From CAVYUC01 sp963816685 (lineage in GTDB: Bacteria > Bacteroidota > Bacteroidia > Bacteroidales > Prolixibacteraceae): DNA of 64,000 bases. Of the stretch, positions 1 to 8,840 are shown piece after piece. Positions within the stretch are counted from its first letter, which is position 1; each line of letters starts with the position of its first letter. The translations under genes and the position numbers were made by a program. The stretch is taken from NCBI GenBank assembly GCA_963816685.1, contig CAWFMB010000008.1, positions 1 through 64,000 on the forward strand. The letters run 5' to 3'. The notes under the pieces were generated by a model. The model saw only the letters and a list, made by a program, of their open reading frames with translations, was not told the DNA's origin and did no database searches.

Positions 1-2636
1 TTACCATTACAGATGCCCCGCTGGCTGATGCCCCGCTGGATGTGACTGCATGCGGGTTGTATACGTTGCCTGCCCTTACAAACGGAAACTATTTCCGACA
101 GCCCGGAAGCATTGACCCGCTGACTGCAGGTACGGATATTACTGCTACAACAACTCTCTATGTGGCAGCAGGTGCCCCGGCGGATGTCAACTGCTACAAT
201 GAAAACAGCTTCACCATTACCATTACAGATGCCCCGCTGGCTGATGCCCCGCTGGATGTGACTGCATGCGGGTTGTATACGTTGCCTGCACTGACAAACG
301 GAAACTATTTCCGACAGCCCGGAAGCATTGACCCGCTGACTGCAGGTACGGATATTACTGCTACAACAACTCTCTATGTGGCGGCAGGTGCCCCGGCGGA
401 TGTCAACTGCTACAATGAAAACAGCTTCACCATTACCATTACAGATGCCCCGCTGGCTGATGCCCCGCTGGATGTGACTGCATGCGGGTTGTATACGTTG
501 CCTGCACTGACAAACGGAAACTATTTCCGACAGCCCGGAAGCATTGACCCGCTGACTGCAGGTACGGATATTACTGCTACAACAACTCTCTATGTGGCGG
601 CAGGTGCCCCGGCGGATGTCAACTGCTACAATGAAAACAGCTTCACCATTACCATTACAGATGCCCCGCTGGCTGATGCCCCGCTGGATGTAACTGCATG
701 TGGATTGTATACGTTGCCGGCACTGACAAACGGAAACTATTTCCGACAGCCCGGAAGCATTGACCCGCTGACTGCAGGTACGGATATTACTGCTACAACA
801 ACTCTCTATGTGGCGGCAGGTGCCCCGGCGGATGTCAACTGCTACAATGAAAACAGCTTCACCATTACCATTACAGATGCCCCGCTGGCTGATGCCCCGC
901 TGGATGTAACTGCATGTGGATTGTATACTTTGCCGGCACTGACAAACGGAAACTATTTCCGACAGCCCGGAAGCATTGACCCGCTGACTGCAGGTACGGA
1001 TATTACTGCTACAACAACTCTCTATGTGGCGGCAGGTGCCCCGGCGGATGTCAACTGCTACAATGAAAACAGCTTCACCATTACCATTACAGATGCCCCG
1101 CTGGCTGATGCGCCGCTGGATGTGACTGCATGCGGGTTGTATACGTTGCCGGCACTGACAAACGGAAACTATTTCCGACAGCCCGGAAGCATTGACCCGC
1201 TGACTGCAGGTACGGATATTACTGCTACAACTACTCTCTATGTGGCGGCAGGTGCCCCGGCGGATGTCAACTGCTACAATGAAAACAGCTTCACCATTAC
1301 CATTACAGATGCCCCGCTGGCTGATGCCCCGCTGGATGTAACTGCGTGCGGATTGTATACGTTGCCGGCACTGACAAACGGAAACTATTTCCGCCAGCCC
1401 GGAAGCATTGACCCGCTGACTGCAGGTACGGATATTACTGCTACAACTACTCTCTATGTGGCGGCAGGTGACCCGGCGGATGTCAACTGCTACAATGAAA
1501 ACAGCTTCACCATTACCATTACAGATGCCCCGCTGGCTGATGCCCCGCTGGATGTAACTGCATGCGGGTTGTATACTTTGCCGGCACTGACAAACGGAAA
1601 CTATTTCCGACAGCCCGGAAGCATTGACCCGCTGACTGCAGGTACGGATATTACTGCTACAACAACTCTCTATGTGGCGGCAGGTGCCCCGGCGGATGTC
1701 AACTGCTACAATGAAAACAGCTTCACCATTACCATTACAGATGCCCCGCTGGCTGATGCCCCGCTGGATGTGACTGCATGCGGGTTGTATACGTTGCCTG
1801 CCCTTACAAACGGAAACTATTTCCGACAGCCCGGAAGCATTGACCCGCTGACTGCAGGTACGGATATTACTGCTACAACAACTCTCTATGTGGCGGCAGG
1901 TGACCCGGCGGATGTCAACTGCTACAATGAAAACAGCTTCACCATTACCATTACAGATGCCCCGCTGGCTGATGCCCCGCTGGATGTAACTGCGTGCGGA
2001 TTGTATACGTTGCCGGCACTGACAAACGGAAACTATTTCCGCCAGCCCGGAAGCATTGACCCGCTGACTGCAGGTACGGATATTACTGCTACAACAACTC
2101 TCTATGTGGCGGCAGGTGCCCCGGCGGATGTCAACTGCTACGATGAAAACAGCTTTACCATTACCATTACAGATTCCCCGCTGGCTGATGCGCCGCTGGA
2201 TGTGACTGCATGCGGGTTGTATACGTTGCCGGCACTGACAAACGGAAACTATTTCCGCCAGCCCGGAAGCATTGACCCGCTGACTGCAGGTACGGATATT
2301 ACTGCTACAACAACTCTCTATGTGGCAGCAGGTGCCCCGGCGGATGTCAACTGCTACAATGAAAACAGCTTCACCATTACCATTACAGATGCCCCGCTGG
2401 CTGATGCGCCGCTGGATGTGACTGCATGCGGGTTGTATACTTTGCCGGCACTGACAAACGGAAACTATTTCCGCCAGCCCGGAAGCATTGACCCGCTGAC
2501 TGCAGGTACGGATATTACTGCTACAACAACTCTCTATGTGGCGGCAGGGCCCCGGCGGATGTCAACTGCTACAATGAAAACAGCTTTACCATTACCATTA
2601 CAGATGCCCCGCTGGCTGATGCGCCGCTGGATGTGA
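1..2636 (+). CDS. Giant secreted adhesin, 216-bp Ig-like repeat region (5' partial, frameshifted)
   Basis: The reading frame is open at the window edge, so the true start lies upstream; the first in-window start-like codon is a GTG at 42 inside a repeat. The segment holds 12 near-identical 72-residue units (TACGLYTLPAL ... YVAAG ... NCYNENSFTITITD). Each has two cysteines and looks like an Ig-like beta-sandwich of the kind found in Bacteroidota surface proteins. After position 2548 one T is missing relative to every other copy (GGTGCC reads GGGCC), which shifts the frame and ends the ORF at 2636 with about 29 non-homologous residues. The next ORF resumes the same repeat in the new frame, so this is one gene with CDS 2633-7180 and 8841-12935. 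Function inferred: stalk of a T9SS-exported adhesin. Whether the frameshift is real or a consensus error cannot be told from the sequence. Confidence 0.85.
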   Translation, partial: TITDAPLADAPLDVTACGLYTLPALTNGNYFRQPGSIDPLTAGTDITATTTLYVAAGAPADVNCYNENSFTITITDAPLADAPLDVTACGLYTLPALTNGNYFRQPGSIDPLTAGTDITATTTLYVAAGAPADVNCYNENSFTITITDAPLADAPLDVTACGLYTLPALTNGNYFRQPGSIDPLTAGTDITATTTLYVAAGAPADVNCYNENSFTITITDAPLADAPLDVTACGLYTLPALTNGNYFRQPGSIDPLTAGTDITATTTLYVAAGAPADVNCYNENSFTITITDAPLADAPLDVTACGLYTLPALTNGNYFRQPGSIDPLTAGTDITATTTLYVAAGAPADVNCYNENSFTITITDAPLADAPLDVTACGLYTLPALTNGNYFRQPGSIDPLTAGTDITATTTLYVAAGAPADVNCYNENSFTITITDAPLADAPLDVTACGLYTLPALTNGNYFRQPGSIDPLTAGTDITATTTLYVAAGDPADVNCYNENSFTITITDAPLADAPLDVTACGLYTLPALTNGNYFRQPGSIDPLTAGTDITATTTLYVAAGAPADVNCYNENSFTITITDAPLADAPLDVTACGLYTLPALTNGNYFRQPGSIDPLTAGTDITATTTLYVAAGDPADVNCYNENSFTITITDAPLADAPLDVTACGLYTLPALTNGNYFRQPGSIDPLTAGTDITATTTLYVAAGAPADVNCYDENSFTITITDSPLADAPLDVTACGLYTLPALTNGNYFRQPGSIDPLTAGTDITATTTLYVAAGAPADVNCYNENSFTITITDAPLADAPLDVTACGLYTLPALTNGNYFRQPGSIDPLTAGTDITATTTLYVAAGPRRMSTATMKTALPLPLQMPRWLMRRWM

Positions 2637-5600
2637 CTGCATGCGGGGTGTATACTTTGCCGGCACTGGCAAACGGAAACTATTTCCGCCAGCCCGGAAG
2701 CATTGACCCGCTGACTGCAGGTACGGATATTACTGCTACAACAACTCTCTATGTGGCGGCAGGTGCCCCGGCGGATGTCAACTGCTACAATGAAAACAGC
2801 TTCACCATTACCATTACAGATGCCCCGCTGGCTGATGCCCCGCTGGATGTGACTGCATGCGGATTGTATACGTTGCCGGCCCTGACAAACGGAAACTATT
2901 TCCGACAGCCCGGAAGCATTGACCCGCTGACTGCAGGTACGGATATTACTGCTACAACAACTCTCTATGTGGCGGCAGGTGACCCGGCGGATGTCAACTG
3001 CTACAATGAAAACAGCTTCACCATTACCATTACAGATGCCCCGCTGGCTGATGCCCCGCTGGATGTAACTGCATGCGGATTGTATACGTTGCCGGCACTG
3101 ACAAACGGAAACTATTTCCGTCAGCCCGGAAGCATTGACCCGCTGACTGCAGGTACGGATATTACTGCTACAACTACTCTCTATGTGGCGGCAGGTGCCC
3201 CGGCGGATGTCAACTGCTACAATGAAAACAGCTTCACCATTACCATTACAGATGCCCCGCTGGCTGATGCCCCGCTGGATGTAACTGCATGTGGATTGTA
3301 TACTTTGCCGGCACTGACAAACGGAAACTATTTCCGCCAGCCCGGAAGCATTGACCCGCTGACTGCAGGTACGGATATTACTGCTACAACAACTCTCTAT
3401 GTGGCGGCAGGTGCCCCGGCGGATGTCAACTGCTACAATGAAAACAGCTTCACCATTACCATTACAGATGCCCCGCTGGCTGATGCGCCGCTGGATGTGA
3501 CTGCATGCGGGTTGTATACTTTGCCGGCACTGACAAACGGAAACTATTTCCGCCAGCCCGGAAGCATTGACCCGCTGACTGCAGGTACGGATATTACTGC
3601 TACAACAACTCTCTATGTGGCGGCAGGTGCCCCGGCGGATGTCAACTGCTACAATGAAAACAGCTTCACCATTACCATTACAGATGCCCCGCTGGCTGAT
3701 GCCCCGCTGGATGTAACTGCATGCGGATTGTATACTTTGCCGGCACTGACAAACGGAAACTATTTCCGACAGCCCGGAAGCATTGACCCGCTGACTGCAG
3801 GTACGGATATTACTGCTACAACAACTCTCTATGTGGCAGCAGGTGCCCCGGCGGATGTCAACTGCTACAATGAAAACAGCTTCACCATTACCATTACAGA
3901 TGCCCCGCTGGCTGATGCCCCGCTGGATGTGACTGCATGCGGGTTGTATACGTTGCCTGCCCTTACAAACGGAAACTATTTCCGTCAGCCCGGAAGCATT
4001 GACCCGCTGACTGCAGGTACGGATATTACTGTTACAACAACACTCTATGTGGCGGCAGGTGCCCCGGCGGATGTGAACTGCTACAATGAAAACAGCTTTA
4101 CCATAACCATTACAGATGCCCCGCTGGCTGATGCCCCGCTGGATGTAACTGCATGTGGATTGTATACTTTGCCGGCCCTGACAAACGGAAACTATTTCCG
4201 CCAGCCCGGAAGCATTGACCCGCTGACTGCAGGTACGGATATTACTGCTACAACAACTCTCTATGTGGCAGCAGGTGACCCGGCGGATGTCAACTGCTAC
4301 AATGAAAACAGCTTCACCATTACCATTACAGATGCCCCGCTGGCTGATGCCCCGCTGGATGTGACTGCATGCGGGTTGTATACTTTGCCTGCCCTTACAA
4401 ACGGAAACTATTTCCGTCAGCCCGGAAGCATTGACCCGCTGACTGCAGGTACGGATATTACTGCTACAACAACTCTCTATGTGGCGGCAGGTGACCCGGC
4501 GGATGTCAACTGCTACAATGAAAACAGCTTCACCATTACCATTACAGATGCCCCGCTGGCTGATGCCCCGCTGGATGTAACTGCATGCGGATTGTATACG
4601 TTGCCGGCCCTGACAAACGGAAACTATTTCCGTCAGCCCGGAAGCATTGACCCGCTGACTGCAGGTACGGATATTACTGTTACAACAACACTCTATGTGG
4701 CGGCAGGTGCCCCGGCGGATGTCAACTGCTACAATGAAAACAGCTTCACCATTACCATTACAGATGCCCCGCTGGCTGATGCCCCGCTGGATGTGACTGC
4801 ATGCGGATTGTATACTTTGCCGGCACTGACAAACGGAAACTATTTCCGCCAGCCCGGAAGCATTGACCCGGTGACTGCAGGTACGGATATTACTGCTACA
4901 ACAACTCTCTATGTGGCGGCAGGTGCCCCGGCGGATGTCAACTGCTACAATGAAAACAGCTTCACCATAACCATTACAGATGCCCCGCTGGCTGATGCCC
5001 CGCTGGATGTGACTGCATGCGGATTGTATACGTTGCCGGCACTTACAAACGGAAACTATTTCCGCCAGCCCGGAAGCATTGACCCGCTGACTGCAGGTAC
5101 GGATATTACTGCTACAACAACTCTCTATGTGGCGGCAGGTGCCCCGGCGGATGTGAACTGCTACAATGAAAACAGCTTCACCATAACCATTACAGATGCT
5201 CCGCTGGCGGATGCGCCGCTGGATGTAACTGCATGCGGATTGTATACGTTGCCTGCCCTTACAAACGGAAACTATTTCCGCCAGCCCGGAAGCATTGACC
5301 CGCTGACTGCAGGTACGGATATTACTGCTACAACAACACTCTATGTGGCTGCAGGTGACCCGGCGGATGTGAACTGCTACAATGAAAACAGCTTCACCAT
5401 AACCATTACAGATGCTCCGCTGGCTGATGCCCCGCTGGATGTAACTGCATGCGGATTGTATACGTTGCCGGCCCTGACAAACGGAAACTATTTCCGTCAG
5501 CCCGGAAGCATTGACCCGCTGACTGCAGGTACGGATATTACTGCTACAACAACACTCTATGTGGCTGCAGGTGACCCGGCGGATGTGAACTGCTACGATG

Positions 5601-6925
5601 AAAACAGCTTTACCGTAACCATTACAGATGCCCCGCTGGCTGATGCCCCGCTGGATGTGACTGCATGTGGATTGTATACGTTGCCTGCCCTGACAAACGG
5701 AAACTATTTCCGTCAGCCCGGAAGCATTGACCCGGTGACTGCAGGTACAGATATTACTGTTACAACAACACTCTATGTCGCTGCAGGTGACCCGGCGGAT
5801 GTGAACTGCTACGATGAAAACAGCTTTACCGTAACCATTACAGATGCTCCGCTGGCTGATGCGCCGCTGGATGTGACTGCATGCGGATTGTATACGTTGC
5901 CGGCACTGACAAACGGAAACTATTTCCGTCAGCCCGGAAGTATTGACCCGGTGACTGCAGGTACAGATATTACTGTTACAACAACACTCTATGTCGCTGC
6001 AGGTGACCCGGCGGATGTGAACTGCTACGATGAAAACAGCTTTACCGTAACCATTACAGATGCTCCGCTGGCGGATGCGCCGCTGGATGTAACTGCATGT
6101 GGATTGTATACGTTGCCTGCCCTTACAAACGGAAACTATTTCCGTCAGCCCGGAAGCATTGACCCGGTGACTGCAGGTACAGATATTACTGCTACAACAA
6201 CACTCTATGTCGCTGCAGGTGCCCCGGCGGATGTGAACTGCTACGATGAAAACAGCTTTACCGTAACCATTACAGATGCTCCGCTGGCGGATGCGCCGCT
6301 GGATGTGACTGCATGCGGATTGTATACGTTGCCGGCCCTGACAAACGGAAACTATTTCCGTCAGCCCGGAAGCATTGACCCGGTGACTGCAGGTACAGAT
6401 ATTACTGTTACAACAACACTCTATGTCGCTGCAGGTGACCCGGCGGATGTGAACTGCTACGATGAAAACAGCTTTACCGTAACCATTACAGATGCTCCGC
6501 TGGCGGATGCGCCGCTGGATGTAACTGCATGCGGATTGTATACGTTGCCTGCCCTTACAAACGGAAACTATTTCCGTCAGCCCGGAAGCATTGACCCGGT
6601 GACTGCAGGTACAGATATTACTGTTACAACAACACTCTATGTCGCTGCAGGTGACCCGGCGGATGTGAACTGCTACGATGAAAACAGCTTTACCATTACC
6701 ATTACAGATGCCCCGCTGGCTGATGCCCCGCTGGATGTGACTGCATGCGGGTTGTATACGTTGCCGGCCCTTACAAACGGAAACTATTTCCGCCAGCCCG
6801 GAAGCATTGACCCGGTGACTGCAGGTACGGATATTACTGTTACAACAACACTCTATGTCGCGGCAGGTGCCCCGGCGGATGTCAACTGCTACAATGAAAA
6901 CAGCTTCACCATTAACATCACCGAT
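1..6925 (+). repeat. 216-bp coding tandem repeat array, about 32 copies
   Basis: The unit start (the GTG of GATGTGACTGCATGCGG) falls at 42, 258 and every 216 bp to 2418, then from 2633 every 216 bp to 6737. The phase changes by one base where a T is missing at 2548. The unit encodes 72 residues and is a multiple of three, so two antisense frames stay open over kilobases. Copies differ by a few mostly synonymous changes (CCGCAG/CCGACAG-type third positions, GCGGCAGGTGCC or GACC). Divergence rises toward the 3' end. The array runs off the 5' window edge, so the copy number is a minimum. Confidence 0.97.
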
Positions 6926-7180
6926 GAGATTGTTCCGGTATTTGCTCAGCTCGGACCATACTGTCTGAATGCAACACCGGATGATTTGCCATTGACTTCC
7001 ACCAACGGAATTACAGGGACATGGAGCCCCGCAACCATTGCTACGGATGTGGTGGGCACGTTTATCTATACATTTCACCCCGGATGCAGGGCAGGATTGT
7101 GCTGTACCGGTAACCATGGACCATTAACATCACCGATGAGATTGTTCCGCTATTCGCTCAGCTCGGGCCATACTGTCTGA
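2633..7180 (+). CDS. Giant secreted adhesin, continuation: 20 further 72-aa repeats and first type B repeat
   Basis: This is the same gene as the preceding segment in the -1 frame. The apparent start is a GTG inside a repeat and is not a real initiation site. Twenty 72-residue units run to about 6925. A second Ig-like type follows (EIVPVFAQLGPYC ... GITGTW ... YTFTP). Units near the 5' end are almost identical, while those from about 5500 on carry linked variants (DPVTAG, ITVTTT, CYDENS, FTVTITD), a clear sequence gradient along the array. An extra C near 7074 (TTTCACCCC against TTTACCCC in the next copy) throws the frame, and the last ~35 residues are out-of-frame translation. Cysteine pairs and lack of catalytic motifs fit a structural, extracellular stalk. 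Confidence 0.85.
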   Translation: MTACGVYTLPALANGNYFRQPGSIDPLTAGTDITATTTLYVAAGAPADVNCYNENSFTITITDAPLADAPLDVTACGLYTLPALTNGNYFRQPGSIDPLTAGTDITATTTLYVAAGDPADVNCYNENSFTITITDAPLADAPLDVTACGLYTLPALTNGNYFRQPGSIDPLTAGTDITATTTLYVAAGAPADVNCYNENSFTITITDAPLADAPLDVTACGLYTLPALTNGNYFRQPGSIDPLTAGTDITATTTLYVAAGAPADVNCYNENSFTITITDAPLADAPLDVTACGLYTLPALTNGNYFRQPGSIDPLTAGTDITATTTLYVAAGAPADVNCYNENSFTITITDAPLADAPLDVTACGLYTLPALTNGNYFRQPGSIDPLTAGTDITATTTLYVAAGAPADVNCYNENSFTITITDAPLADAPLDVTACGLYTLPALTNGNYFRQPGSIDPLTAGTDITVTTTLYVAAGAPADVNCYNENSFTITITDAPLADAPLDVTACGLYTLPALTNGNYFRQPGSIDPLTAGTDITATTTLYVAAGDPADVNCYNENSFTITITDAPLADAPLDVTACGLYTLPALTNGNYFRQPGSIDPLTAGTDITATTTLYVAAGDPADVNCYNENSFTITITDAPLADAPLDVTACGLYTLPALTNGNYFRQPGSIDPLTAGTDITVTTTLYVAAGAPADVNCYNENSFTITITDAPLADAPLDVTACGLYTLPALTNGNYFRQPGSIDPVTAGTDITATTTLYVAAGAPADVNCYNENSFTITITDAPLADAPLDVTACGLYTLPALTNGNYFRQPGSIDPLTAGTDITATTTLYVAAGAPADVNCYNENSFTITITDAPLADAPLDVTACGLYTLPALTNGNYFRQPGSIDPLTAGTDITATTTLYVAAGDPADVNCYNENSFTITITDAPLADAPLDVTACGLYTLPALTNGNYFRQPGSIDPLTAGTDITATTTLYVAAGDPADVNCYDENSFTVTITDAPLADAPLDVTACGLYTLPALTNGNYFRQPGSIDPVTAGTDITVTTTLYVAAGDPADVNCYDENSFTVTITDAPLADAPLDVTACGLYTLPALTNGNYFRQPGSIDPVTAGTDITVTTTLYVAAGDPADVNCYDENSFTVTITDAPLADAPLDVTACGLYTLPALTNGNYFRQPGSIDPVTAGTDITATTTLYVAAGAPADVNCYDENSFTVTITDAPLADAPLDVTACGLYTLPALTNGNYFRQPGSIDPVTAGTDITVTTTLYVAAGDPADVNCYDENSFTVTITDAPLADAPLDVTACGLYTLPALTNGNYFRQPGSIDPVTAGTDITVTTTLYVAAGDPADVNCYDENSFTITITDAPLADAPLDVTACGLYTLPALTNGNYFRQPGSIDPVTAGTDITVTTTLYVAAGAPADVNCYNENSFTINITDEIVPVFAQLGPYCLNATPDDLPLTSTNGITGTWSPATIATDVVGTFIYTFHPGCRAGLCCTGNHGPLTSPMRLFRYSLSSGHTV

Positions 7181-8815
7181 ATGCAACACCGGATGATTTG
7201 CCATTGACTTCCACCAACGGAATTACAGGGACATGGAACCCCGCAACCATTGCTACGGATGTGGTGGGCACGTTTAACTATACATTTACCCCGGATGCCG
7301 GGCAGGATTGTGCTGCTACCGGTAACCATGGACATTGAGATCACCGATGAGATTGTTCCGCGTATTCGCTCAGCTCGGGCCATACTGTCTGAATGCAACA
7401 CCGGATGATTTGCCATTGACTTCCACCAACGGAATTACAGGTACATGGAATCCGGCAACCATTGCTACGGATGTGGTGGGCACGTTCAACTATACATTTC
7501 ACCCCGGATGCCGGGCAGGATTGTGCCACCGGTATACCATGGACCATTGAGATCACGGATGAGATTGTTCCGGTATTCGCTCAGCTCGGACCATACTGTC
7601 TGAATGCAACACCGGATGATTTGCCACTGACTTCCACCAACGGAATTACAGGGACATGGAACCCCGCAACCATTGCTACGGATGTGGCAGGGCCATTTAC
7701 TATACATTTACACCGGATGCGGACAGGATTGTGCTGTCCCGGTAACCATGACCATTAATATCACGGATGAGATTGTTCCGGTATTCGCTCAGCTCGGACC
7801 ATACTGTCTGAATGCAACACCGGATGATTTACCATTGACTTCCACCAACGGAATTACAGGTACATGGAACCCCGCAACCATTGCTACGGATGTGGCAGGG
7901 ACATTTACCTATACATTTACACCGGATGCAGGACAGGATTGTGCTGTCCCGGTAACCATGACCATTAACATCACCGATGAGATAGTTCCGGTATTCGCTC
8001 AGCTCGGACCATACTGTCTGAATGCAACACCGGATGATTGCCATTGACTTCCGCCAACGGAATTACAGGGACATGGAACCCCGCAACCATTGCTACAAAT
8101 GCTGTAGGCACAGAGACCTATACCTTTACACCTGATGCCGGACAATGTGCTGTTTCAGTTACAATAGATATTGAAATAACAGATGATAGTGGAACCACTT
8201 TTTGCACAGCTTGGACCTTACTGCCTCAATGCAACACCGGATAATTTGTCGCTGACTTCTGACAATGGAATCACCGGGACATGGAATCCCGCAGCTATTG
8301 CTACCGGTGCAGTGGGTACAACAACCTATACCTTTACTCCGGATGCCGGACAGTGTGCTGTACCGGTGACAATGGACATTGAAATTACGGATGAAGTGGA
8401 ACCGATCTTTACACAATTAGGTCCATACTGCCTCGATAGCAAACCGGATGATTTGCCACTGATTTCAAATAATGGAATCACAGGGACATGGAATCCAGCA
8501 ACTATTTCTACAAGTACTGTGGGAATAAAAACCTATACTTATACTCCGGATGCGGACAGTGTGCTGTCCCGGTGACAATGGATATAGAGATTACCGAACA
8601 AAATTACCCCGTTATTTGAAGTATTCGGCCCATATGATCCGGGAAGTACACCACCGCCGTTGCCGTTGGTATCGTTAAACGGTATTTCGGGAACATGGTC
8701 ACCAGACATCATATCTACGGCAAGTGTTGGATTTATAACCTATACGTTTACACCCAATCCGGGAGAATGTGCGGTTCCTGTAGATGTTGAAATTGAGGTG
8801 ATAGCTGTTAATCCG
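6926..8815 (+). repeat. Second coding tandem repeat, about 9 copies of a ~210-bp Ig-like unit
   Basis: Units beginning EIVPVFAQLGPYC start near 6926, 7140, 7351, 7562, 7772, 7985, 8197, 8400 and 8612. Each reads QLGPYCLNATPDDLPLTS, then GITGTWNPATIAT, YTFTPDAGQ and a VPVTM.I.ITD closing strand, about 70 residues. The last three units diverge clearly (CLDSKPDDLP; FEVFGPYDPG), so decay or diversification increases toward the 3' end, as in the 216-bp array. Indels interrupt the frame about once per unit (see the pseudogene entry for this stretch). Confidence 0.9.
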
Positions 8816-8840
8816 CCCAAAATGCGTATCATGCCTAAAT
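7181..8840 (+). pseudogene. Frameshift-riddled middle of the giant adhesin gene
   Basis: The amino-acid sequence of the ~210-bp Ig-like units can be followed continuously here, but only by changing frame repeatedly. In-frame pieces lie in frames starting at about 7360, 7540, 7700, 8038, 8183 and 8660. Comparison with neighbouring copies gives the lesions: an extra base near 7118 (ATGGACC for ATGACC), an altered GCTGCTACC near 7312, an extra base near 7356 (CCGCGTA for CCGGTA), an extra C near 7499, a lost base near 7697, a lost T at 8038, a two-base loss near 8192, a lost C near 8551, an extra A near 8596 and a shift near 8870. Several look like mixtures of two repeat variants, as a collapsed or mis-polished assembly would give. 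Genuine gene decay is the alternative. The gene otherwise joins the repeat stalk to the C-terminal region. Confidence 0.75.

Noticed and set aside
2534..7117. A 1,527-codon antisense ORF across the repeat array
   Set aside because: The unit length is a multiple of three, so any stop-free antisense frame in one unit stays open in all. Its product is a Cys/Arg-rich shadow with no family resemblance, and the sense frame reads as a good Ig-like repeat.
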